Shown in pieces: positions 33,401-45,400 of a DNA stretch of 64,000 nt (its first letter is position 1; each line of letters begins with the position of its first letter). The position numbers and the translations under genes were made by a program. The notes beneath the pieces are model-generated. The model ran no database searches. It was not told the DNA's origin and was given only the letters and a program-made list of their open reading frames with translations. This stretch comes from Spodoptera frugiperda (lineage: Eukaryota > Arthropoda > Insecta > Lepidoptera > Noctuidae), in assembly GCF_023101765.2 (NCBI RefSeq), contig NC_064235.1:5391501-5455500 (forward strand), read 5' to 3'.

Positions 33401-36400
33401 ATATATCTATCATCTCTGTCTATCTAATTTTTATGGTATAAGTCGGTAAAGGAGCAGACGTATCACTTGATGGTAAGCAATCGCCGCCGCCCATGGATAC
33501 ATGAAACACCAGAGTCGTTGCAAGTACGTTGCTAGCCTTTTGGGGTGGTTAGCATTTGAGGATTGTTTGGGGAAACGGGGATTGGGAAGAACGGTAAAGT
33601 GGGGGATTGGAAAGATTAGGAAGGGGGTAATTGGACCTCCGATAACCCCACTTACACAACGCAAGCATTGTTTCACGTCTGTTTTCTGCCGCTGGTGGGC
33701 CAGCTCAGCCGTGGTATCACCCCAGTCGAGCCGGCCTAGCAGTGTCGAAGCATGGCTCTCCCATACTAGCGTAGTCTTTTGGTACCCATGGGCGGCGCTG
33801 ATTGCTTACCATCAGGTATATCTCTCAAATATATCTCTGGACAACCGAAACACCAGGGGTTGCTGCGGCAAGTGCGTTACCAGTAGTCTTATGATCTATG
33901 GGTAGCGCTGATTGCTTACCATCAGATAATATATCTCTGGACAACCGAAACACCTGGGGTTACAAATGCGTTACCGGCATTTTGGAAGTTAGGAATTTAA
34001 AGGTCGTTGGGGTTCCGCAATATAAATCCCCCACCGTATCTCTCGCTCTGGGTATGACTGACTGACCTCTTAAGCTGGTTGTGAGCATCCTCGAGCCTGC
34101 GCTGCAGCTGTTCAGCCCTGAGCTCGGCGTCTCTCGCAGCCGTGGACAACTTCCTCTCGCCCAACTCGCGGCGTATCGTCATCTCTGATAGCTCTTCTTG
34201 TTTCGCCTGGGATTTCAAATATAAACACACATTATTTTAAATTCGTCGCGACACTTATCCCCGAAGGGGTGGGCAGAAGTGCACATTACGGCACGTAATG
34301 CCGCTATACAATGTACACCCACTTTTTACCATTTGTGTTATAAGTCCCATGTAATAGGGGTGAGCCTATTGCCATATACTGGGCACAATTCCAGACTCCA
34401 CATCCCACTACAGTGAAATTGGCACTATTGTATACTTCGTGCTACTACTGAGAAATTTTCGAAAGGCCAAAATATGTCCAGCATTACTTTGGCCGACCGA
34501 GATTCGAGCCCCTTGCCCCTTGGTTGGTTAGTTAGTTGGTGAAACTCAATACCATTAAGTTCATTCCATACACCTATTTATGGTGATGAAATGAAGATGA
34601 TATCTTACACGTAACTGTTTGACGAGAAACTCGAGTAGTTTCAAGCCATGCTAGAGGCTCCGCGGCGACTGTCGCACTGCTACTGACTCTAGCTTGGCTT
34701 GAAACTAGTCGAGTTGTTCGTCAAACAGTTACGTGAGTAAGCCGATAACATAATAATTAAAATATCATTTACTACAATAAATATCCACGCAATACGAATC
34801 AATAGGAACTGAATAGAGCGGGTAAAACCAAAAGCAGCTATTATTGATGAAGAATGAAGATGACTTTTTTTTGAGGGGGGAAAATCATCGAATTTTTCTC
34901 CCGCCTTGGGCGAGGCGAGAGGGAGTGTCAGACTCTTACTGACTAAAAACCACCCCGTTCCTACTCCTGCTTTTCGAGCCGGAGCCCCGGTAAACCCGCT
35001 AGGTAGTCCGCAGCTCCGGATCAGGCATCAGCCCTACTGGGCCCCATCTGACAGTAGCTAGCCTAGCCTAGTATATTTGCCGAAGAATGAATACGATATC
35101 TCACCTTGAGAGCCTTCCGGAGCTCCCTGATGTCAGCCTCCTTGTTCTCCAGCTTGATGGTGAGGCTCTTGGTCTCCTCCAGCTGCTTCTTCACCAGCTG
35201 GGCTCTGATCACCACCGGGGGGGTCGGCTGTGGGGTGTAGGATACATTTTAGTACAAAATTTTCCAAGTTTGAGAGATAGTGCTTGCGAGTATTCGTATA
35301 TTCTACATTAGTGGTTCCTAACCTTTTCAATGCCACTACAAATGTGAACAACTATGGGAACTACCCCTTTTTTAAGAGGGGAACATCATCCAATGACTTC
35401 TCCCGCCTTGGGCGTGGCGAGAGGGAGTGTCAGACTCTTACTGACTAAAAACCACCCCGTTCCTACTCCTGCCTTTCGAGCCGGAGCCCCGGTAAGCCCG
35501 CTGGGTAGTCCGCAGCTCCAGTACCCCTGCGAGGGCTATCCCCAGGTTAGGAAACACTGTTCTACATCAACGTCATCTTCGGTGACAGCCTAGAGACGGG
35601 TACTTCTAGAGTTCTAAATAGTCAGTCGATAACCAACCGCACATAAGAGAGGTCGTGCGCACACAAGCCAATATCTAATACCTATGTGGTATGTATTAAG
35701 TGATGTTCATATATACATAACTAACGGCGCATTCCAATAACCTACCGATCGGTAGATTTGCCTACCAGAGGTAGAATTTTGACATAAGCTCCATACAAAA
35801 TGTGTCAAAATTCTACCTCTGGTAGGCAAATCTACCGATCGGTAGGTTATTGGAATGCGCCGTAAGAGGTGTAGTTTTAATATAATTATTACGGGTGAAC
35901 ACTACATATTTCACATACTTTACAATTGATTTTAAACAAACGTTTTAACGAAAATACTCATCATTTGATGTTAAAAGAAATTATGGACATGTGCGGTTTT
36001 GACTAATTACTTCGTGCATTGTTCATATTTATCAGCCCCCTTGTGGCTCGAAACTGATCGAGCGATCCCCTTACCTTCTCGGACTGCACGTTGGTGAGCG
36101 ACATCATGTCATACTCCTTGTCTTGCGCGAACGTCGCCAACTTGTTCACTCATATTTATGAGCCCCCGTCGTGGCTCGAAACTGATCGAGCGATCCCCTT
36201 ACCTTCTCGGACTGCACGTTGGTGAGCGACATCATGTCGTACTCCTTGTCTTGCGCGAACGTCGCCAACTTGTTCACTCATATTTATGAGCCCCCTTGTG
36301 GCTCGAAACTGATCGAGTGATCCCCTTACCTTCTCGGACTGCACGTTGGTGAGCGACATCATGTCGTACTCCTTGTCTTGCGCGAACGTCGCCAACTTGT

Positions 36401-39400
36401 TCACTCATATTTATGAGCCCCCTTGTGGCTCGAAACTGATCGAGCGATCCCCTTACCTTCTCGGACTGCACGTTGGTGAGCGACATCATGTCATACTCCT
36501 TGTCTTGCGCGAACGTCGCCAACTTGTTCACTCATATTTATGAGCCCCCTTGTGGCTCGAAACTGATCGAGCGATCCCCTTACCTTCTCGGACTGCACGT
36601 TGGTGAGCGACATCATGTCATACTCCTTGTCTTGCGCGAACGTCGCCAACTTGTTCACTCATATTTATGAGCCCCCTTGTGGCTCGAAACTGATCGAGCG
36701 ATCCCCTTACCTTCTCGGACTGCACGTTGGTGAGCGACATCATGTCATACTCCTTGTCTTGCGCGAACGTCGCCAACTTGTTCACTCATATTTATGAGCC
36801 CCCTTGTGGCTCGAAACTGATCGAGCGATCCCCTTACCTTCTCGGACTGCACGTTGGTGAGCGACATCATGTCATACTCCTTGTCTTGCGCGAACGTCGC
36901 CAACTTGTTCACTCATATTTATGAGCCCCCTTGTGGCTCGAAACTGATCGAGCGATCCCCTTACCTTCTCGGACTGCACGTTGGTGAGCGACATCATGTC
37001 ATACTCCTTGTCTTGCGCGAACGTCGCCAACTTGTTCACTCATATTTATGAGCCCCCTTGTGGCTTGAAACTGATCGAGTGATCCCCTTACCTTCTCGGA
37101 CTGCACGTTGGTGAGCGACATCATGTCGTACTCCTTGTCTTGCGCGAATGTCGCCAACTTGTTCACGTCCGTCGCTACGGCGGCGAGAGAGTGCTTTATA
37201 GTGCGGACCGGGCCGTGGTCGTCCTGTGGGAGAGTGTTATATTATTATTGGTTAGAAATATAGAAAAATATAAAAGTAATAGAAAAATACAATGGACATT
37301 TTCATTGTATAAGCCAGTAAATAAGAAGACGAAACACCTGATGGTAAGCAATTTCCGCCGTCTATGAACAACAGAGGCGTTATAAGTGCGTAGCCTTTAG
37401 GTTAGGAATTTAAGGATTGTTTGGGAATCGAGGAGTGGGAAAGGGGGGTATTTGGGCCTCAGGTAACCTCACTCACACAATGCAAGCGTTGTTTTACGTC
37501 GGTTTTCTGCTCGGCCGTGGTATCACTCCGGTCGAGCCGCACTTGCATAGTCTTATGGTATCCATAGGCGGCACTGATTCCTTACCATCAGCTGATATGT
37601 CTGCTCATTTAATTGTTAAGGATTAGGAGATTGGGGAGGGGGGATCATAATGAGTATAAAGAAACGCACCTGTTGGTATATCTTATCGACGGCGGCGCTC
37701 CATAGCGTGAGTAGTGTAGCATGCGGTAGCGGCGCGCCGTCGGCCCGCTCGCCGGCCGTGGCTGCGCAGGCGCAGGCCGCGCGCGCCGCCAGCCACGTGG
37801 CGCGCGCGCAGCGCCACAGCGACCCCGCGCACTCGCCGCGGAGACGCTCCACCAACTGGAAGTAGAGGGTTATTATTAGTAAATACTTTTTTGAGGGGTC
37901 AAAATCATTCAATGATATCTCCCACCTTGGGTGAGGCGAGAGGGAGTGTCAGACTTACTGACTAAAAAATAATTTGACTTCGACTTTGACTTTAAAATAA
38001 CTTCTATAAATTAATTATTATGTTATTGGCTTACGTCTGAATACTGAAACGCTACTCAATTCTAAGTTGTACTTAAATATCGTTTTATCTCTCTCATTTA
38101 CAAAGACTTTGTAAAGACATAACTACATATGTATATTTGAGAACGTCTTAAAATTGAATAACGTCTGAGTATTTGACTATTACTCACGTAACTGTCTGAC
38201 GAGGAACTCGACTAGTTTCAAGCCATGCTAGAGGCTCATATTCATGAGCAGCATTCCGCGACACACAGTAGCAGCGACAATCACTGCGTCGTGTGTCTCA
38301 GACTGTCTCGTTGATCGAGTGGTCGCACGTGCGACTGTCGGACATGGGGACTTGGGTTCGATTCCCGGATCGGGCATAGGACTACTGGCCTTTTTTCGGA
38401 TTTTCAAAAATTTCTTGGTGGTAGCACGGAGTCTGGAATTGTGCCCAGTATATGGCAATAGGCTCACCCCCTATTACATGGGACTTACATTGTGTGTGTA
38501 CATTGTATAGCGACATTACGTGCCGTAATGTGCACCTTTGCCTACCCCTTCGGGGATAAAAGGTGTGACGTTGTGTGTGTGTGTGTGTCGTCCATTAATC
38601 TCTAATTTTCTTTATCGAACCACCATACCTGAGGATCCAGTGGCACGGCATGCAGCTTCACTCCGGGCGGCAGTCGCCTGCGGACGGACTTGAACCAACA
38701 TACCTGAGGATCCAGTGGCACGGCATGCAGCTTCACTCCGGGCGGCAGTCGCCTGCGGACGGACTTGAACCAACATACCTGAGGATCCAGTGGCACGGCA
38801 TGCAGCTTCACTCCGGGCGGCAGTCGCCTGCGGACGGACTTGAACCAACATACCTGAGGATCCAGTGGCACGGCATGCAGCTTCACTCCGGGCGGCAGTC
38901 GCCTGCGGACGGACTTGAACCAACATACCTGAGGATCCAGTGGCACGGCATGCAGCTTCACTCCGGGCGGCAGTCGCCTGCGGACGGACTTGAACCAACA
39001 TACCTGAGGATCCAGTGGCACGGCATGCAGCTTCACTCCGGGCGGCAGTCGCCTGCGGACGGACTTGAACCAACATACCTGAGGATCCAGTGGCACGGCA
39101 TGCAGCTTCACTCCGGGCGGCAGTCGCCTGCGGACGGACTTGAACCAACATACCTGAGGATCCAGTGGCACGGCATGCAGCTTCACTCCGGGCGGCAGTC
39201 GCCTGCGGACGGACTTGAACCAACATACCTGAGGATCCAGTGGCACGGCATGCAGCTTCACTCCGGGCGGCAGTCGCCTGCGGACGGACTTGAACCAACA
39301 TACCTGAGGATCCAGTGGCACGGCATGCAGCTTCACTCCGGGCGGCAGTCGCCTGCGGACGGACTTGAACCAACATACCTGAGGATCCAGTGGCACGGCA

Positions 39401-42400
39401 TGCAGCTTCACTCCGGGCGGCAGTCGCCTGCGGACGGACTTGAACCAACATACCTGAGGATCCAGTGGCACGGCATGCAGCTTCACTCCGGGCGGCAGTC
39501 GCCTGCGGACGGACTTGAACCAACATACCTGAGGATCCAGTGGCACGGCATGCAGCTTCACTCCGGGCGGCAGTCGCCTGCGGACGGACTTGAACCAACA
39601 TACCTGAGGATCCAGTGGCACGGCATGCAGCTTCACTCCGGGCGGCAGTCGCCTGCGGACGGACTTGAACCAACATACCTGAGGATCCAGTGGCACGGCA
39701 TGCAGCTTCACTCCGGGCGGCAGTCGCCTGCGGACGGACTTGAACCAACATACCTGAGGATCCAGTGGCACGGCATGCAGCTTCACTCCGGGCGGCAGTC
39801 GCCTGCGGACGGACTTGAACCAACATACCTGAGGATCCAGTGGCACGGCATGCAGCTTCACTCCGGGCGGCAGTCGCCTGCGGACGGACTTGAACCAACA
39901 TACCTGAGGATCCAGTGGCACGGCATGCAGCTTCACTCCGGGCGGCAGTCGCCTGCGGACGGACTTGAACCAACATACCTGAGGATCCAGTGGCACGGCA
40001 TGCAGCTTCACTCCGGGCGGCAGTCGCCTGCGGACGGACTTGAACCAACATACCTGAGGATCCAGTGGCACGGCATGCAGCTTCACTCCGGGCGGCAGTC
40101 GCCTGCGGACGGACTTGAACCAACATACCTGAGGATCCAGTGGCACGGCATGCAGCTTCACTCCGGGCGGCAGTCGCCTGCGGACGGACTTGAACCAACA
40201 TACCTGAGGATCCAGTGGCACGGCATGCAGCTTCACTCCGGGCGGCAGTCGCCTGCGGACGGACTTGAACCAACATACCTGAGGATCCAGTGGCACGGCA
40301 TGCAGCTTCACTCCGGGCGGCAGTCGCCTGCGGACGGACTTGAACCAACATACCTGAGGATCCAGTGGCACGGCATGCAGCTTCACTCCGGGCGGCAGTC
40401 GCCTGCGGACGGACTTGAACCAACATACCTGAGGATCCAGTGGCACGGCATGCAGCTTCACTCCGGGCGGCAGTCGCCTGCGGACGGACTTGAACCAACA
40501 TACCTGAGGATCCAGTGGCACGGCATGCAGCTTCACTCCGGGCGGCAGTCGCCTGCGGACGGACTTGAACCAACATACCTGAGGATCCAGTGGCACGGCA
40601 TGCAGCTTCACTCCGGGCGGCAGTCGCCTGCGGACGGACTTGAACCAACATACCTGAGGATCCAGTGGCACGGCATGCAGCTTCACTCCGGGCGGCAGTC
40701 GCCTGCGGACGGACTTGAACCAACATACCTGAGGATCCAGTGGCACGGCATGCAGCTTCACTCCGGGCGGCAGTCGCCTGCGGACGGACTTGAACCAACA
40801 TACCTGAGGATCCAGTGGCACGGCATGCAGCTTCACTCCGGGCGGCAGTCGCCTGCGGACGGACTTGAACCAACATACCTGAGGATCCAGTGGCACGGCA
40901 TGCAGCTTCACTCCGGGCGGCAGTCGCCTGCGGACGGACTTGAACCAACATACCTGAGGATCCAGTGGCACGGCATGCAGCTTCACTCCGGGCGGCAGTC
41001 GCCTGCGGACGGACTTGAGTTGCTGCTGCAGGGTGGCGCTGGAGCTGCAGACTGCCTCGTGGAGCAGGCCTAATTCTTGTTGGCGGTCCGATTGCTGGGG
41101 GGGGGGACATAATATATCATCATAAAGTCATTAATTATTTATTTATTTATTTACTAGCTACTTCCACGCGGTTTCACCCGCTCTGCTTGGCTCCTATTGG
41201 CCATAGCATGATGATTCAACACAAAAAGAATTATTCAAATCGGACCAGAAGTTCTGGAGATTAGCGCGTTCAAACAAACAATCAAACAAACAAACTCTTC
41301 AGCTTTATAATATTAGTATAGAAGTATAGATTACACTATGGAAGACTTACAGCTATATAAAAACTTAACAAAAGAGAGATTTCATAGACAACATAAAGCC
41401 AATTACAAGTCCTCACTTATAGATATTATAAAGTCACTAAAACAAGACAATAAGACAGTAAGCCTTTATTTTAGTCTTATGCACTTTTCTTCAATACTAG
41501 ATATAGGGACTCTACAATAGGAATGATGACGGGGTATGAAAATTAAAAATCTATTTAGTCCGTCAGTTAGGTAATGAAAAAATATTAGACACGTATTTTT
41601 TTATAACAATACTTAGATAAAAACGAATCAGCAAGTGAGAACAAATTCGTTATTTTTACGTATATATAAAACATACCTAAAAGTGACGTCATGCGATATT
41701 TCAAATCGATATAATATATCTTCGAGAGTATTTGTTTCGTCAGGGTGAGAATGACAGTACCAACCTGCAGTATATGAGTGAGAGCGGATGCATCAGCATG
41801 CAGCGCCCTGGCGAGTGCATCCAACGCACTGCAGGCATGCAGCAGGGGCTCCCGCGCTACTTGGGCGTCTGTCACCACGCCCAGGCCTAGGGCTCCCCAC
41901 ATTGCTGTTAGATACGTCCATACTCGCTCGATACCTGGAGACATGATGTAATGATCAGCAAGTTATATATATTTTTTTTATTATTATATCGTCACGCCTT
42001 TTATCCCCGAAAGGGTAGGTAGAGATGCACATTACGGCACGTAATGCCACTATACAATGTACACCCACTTTTCACCATTTATGTTTTAAGTCCCAAATAA
42101 TAAATAGGTGGTGAGACTATTGCCATATACTGGGCACATTTTCAGACTTCGTATTACTCCTGAAAATTTTCAGTAATACTTCCCCCGAAGTAGTTAATCA
42201 AATCTACGATGTACCGTGAAAATGAGATCATTGAAGTACTTATAATGCTCAAAAACTTAAAACTACTGAACCAAACTGATAAAAAAATTATCATACCGGC
42301 CGAATTAAGAACCTTTCTCAGAAGTCGGTGAAAAACAGTAGTGGTTACGGTCTTATCTATGGTGACAGTTGGCTGCCTAGTTGGCCGAGTGGTTTCAAGT

Positions 42401-45400
42401 GCGATTGGAAGGCACTTCTGCCTACCCCTTCGGGGATAAAAGGCGTGGCGATATGATGATGAAGATGATGATGATATGATTGTTACATGTCTTTGTGACG
42501 CACCAGACTTTAATATTCCGCGGTTTTCAATGTCGTATCTACCGTAAATCCTGGTGGGATATGTTGGGTATTTCCTACTATTAATTTGTATATCAAAAAT
42601 ACTTTAAGTCACTAACAGCGACATCTACTACAATTTTGTGCATTATGACATCTTTCTAACTTCCTTTTTATTCAATAAAAGTTGTTTAGTCTATGTTTGG
42701 AACAAAACGGTGTAGTTTTATTTAACACCTACAAAAATATATGTACTCAACATCTTACTTATAATATATGTTTTTACCATCTGTTTTCTTTTTTTTTTTT
42801 TGAGGCGGGAAATCATCTAATGACTTCTCCCGCCTTGGGTGAGGCGGGAGAGAGTGTCAGACTCTTACTGACTAAAAACCACCCCGTTCCTTCTCCTGCT
42901 TTGAGCCGGAGCCCCGGTAACCTTTTACGTTGTCCGCAGCTCCGGATAGCGTAGCGCGTACGCTTAACATAATGCTGAGATAGAGACCATTTTGACATGG
43001 GCATGCGCAACTCACTATCAATATCTTGTATCTTCTTTTGTTAACATTGAAATTGTCTGTTTATTTTTTTTTATTTTCACAATTTTGTTACATTTCGCTG
43101 TCTCTTTCTTTCTTTTATAATTATTATTTTGTATTATATAAGTATTTGTGTTTTTTATAATCTTTGTCGATTAAATGCCTTTTTCTTTCTTTTTTTTACA
43201 TTTGATGGGTCGACGTTTGGCCGCTATCTCACCTGATGGTAAGCAATGATGCGGCCTACGATGGAGCACGTCTGCCCATAAGCAACCTATAAAGCTGAAT
43301 AAAAGTTTCCTTTACCCTTCTAATATACTAGTGTTTGCGACATCGTATCTACCGTAAATCCAGGGGCCTTAGTCTGCTATTACAATTGTGTCAGAATGGT
43401 CGATCATTGATCAGTGCGAGAGGGACGGAGCTATACAACCTACATAGCTCCGTCTCTCTAATAGCAGACTAAGGCCCCAGGTGGATATTACCTACAAAAA
43501 TTATATGTTCTTACCATCCAAAGCGCAGTTCTCATCGAGCTCGTTGGCCTTCAATAGCTGCGTGAGCGCGTCCAACGCCCTCTCCTGTTGCGCGGCGTCA
43601 GGCAGGGCGGAGGCAGCCCGCAGCAGCAGCTCCGGGGTACAACTGTCCAGCGCCGCCGTCCACATGCACACTACGCACTGGGGGGAGAGACATCATAATA
43701 ATATTATTATATTAGATACAATAATTATCTAACGTTAAACATAAATAAAATTGCCAATAACAGCGCGACAATCGCCGCGTCGTGTGTCGCGGAATGCTGC
43801 TCATGAATATGAGCCTCTAGCATGGCTTGAAACTAGTCGAGTTCCTCGTCAAACAGTTACGTGAGTAAGCCGATAATATAATAAAGTATGGGAGAGCCAC
43901 GCTTCGGCATGAGTGGGCCAGCTCGACCGGAGTGATACTACGGCCGAGCAGACAACCGACGCGATTTCGCTGTATGAGAGAGACTACCGGAGGTCCAATT
44001 ATCCCCCTTCCCAATCTTCCCAATACCCGGTTCCCCGAGAACCCTTATATTCCAATCCCCCAAAAGACCAGCAACGCACTTGTTACGCCTCTGATGTTTC
44101 AAATGTCCATGGGCGGCGGCGATTGCTTACCATCAGATGATATATATTAATAAATTGGTCCAGCCATTTCACGGATTAGCCGGAACAAACAGTCTGACTG
44201 ACAGACAAACAAAATTTTAAAACGTTATTTGCGGACTACCTAACTTGTTTACCAGGGCTCATTAAGCAGGAGTAGGAACGGGGTGGTTTTTAGTCAGTAA
44301 GAGTCTGACACTCCCTCTCGCCTCGCCCAAGGCGGGAGAAGTCATTGGATTCTGATGAAGCGTGAATACTATTATATTTTTTTTTTCATATTAATTATTT
44401 ATGTTTATTATTTTTTAATCGGTGCAAATAAACTGTTTTCTTTCTTTCTTTCATATGATTTTCCCCCTTATAAAAAAGGGGGGGTGGTTAGTAAAAACAG
44501 GTATAAAACTACTATTTTACCTGTATCATATGCAGCTGGTACTCGAGTTGGCAGCGGAAACTGTACTGCACAGCAGTGTGGGTCTTGGTCACCACTTCCC
44601 TGTCCCACACGTTCACTGGTGGGAACCTGGAGTGGGGGGACGAAGATTGTTATTATTTTGTAAATACATACTTATATACGTAAATACGTACTTAAATTAT
44701 AAGTTGACTAGCTTCTGCCAGCGGCTTCACTTGCGTTACCGTGGAATAAACAGTATTAATGTTTGTTGTGGGTCCAGCCCGCCGCAACCTCCCATATCAG
44801 GCAACTCCTGTGTACCAGGATCTACACTAGATACAATCATGAAAACACCGGAACACTAAAGTCCGGCGCGTTCCATGGGACATGAATGACTGTCTTGGAT
44901 CCTGCAACGAAATAAATTAGAAGATATTATTAGACGAGAAGAAACGATAGTTTCGACTTCCCTCGATGAATTTAATACAGGAGACAGAGTAACTTAAGCC
45001 TAAAGGCACAAAAGAAACTGCACAACTGGGAGAAGCCCAGTCGCTAAGCTTCTCTTAGTTATGAACATATAGTCTACCCATTTTACCCACTTTCGGGGAG
45101 TTGTCAAATATTTAGGAAAGTTGTTAAATTTCTGTGGTTGTTTAATTCGTATCGTCACCCCTTTTAGGGGTTAGGCAGAAGTTACGGCAAGTAATGCCGC
45201 TAAACAACGTATACCCACTTTTCACTATAATAAGGGGTGAGCCTATTGCCATATACTGGGCACAGTTCCAAACTCCGTGCTACTACTGAGAAATTTTCTC
45301 ATAAACCAAAAAAAAACCAGCAATACTTTGCCCAACCCCATCGAACCAGGGACCTCTTGCCCAGCAGTCGCACTTGCAACCGCTCGACCAACGAGACAGT

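Noticed and set aside
36346..37051. Five identical 65-residue plus-strand frames
   Set aside because: Antisense shadows of the 127-bp array; identical because the units are identical.
36021..41016. CRISPR array
   Set aside because: Repeats are directly contiguous without unique spacers, contain an exon end, and the DNA is from an insect nucleus.
38602..41110. Three reading frames of about 800 residues across the 75-bp array, on both strands
   Set aside because: They stay open only because the 75-bp unit is a multiple of three. Only the p150 frame on the minus strand has a biological link (exon 14); the other two are shadows.
44355..44859. Plus-strand frames of 102 and 145 residues
   Set aside because: They overlap DCTN1 exon 11 antisense and repeats; hydrophobic runs come from T-rich DNA.
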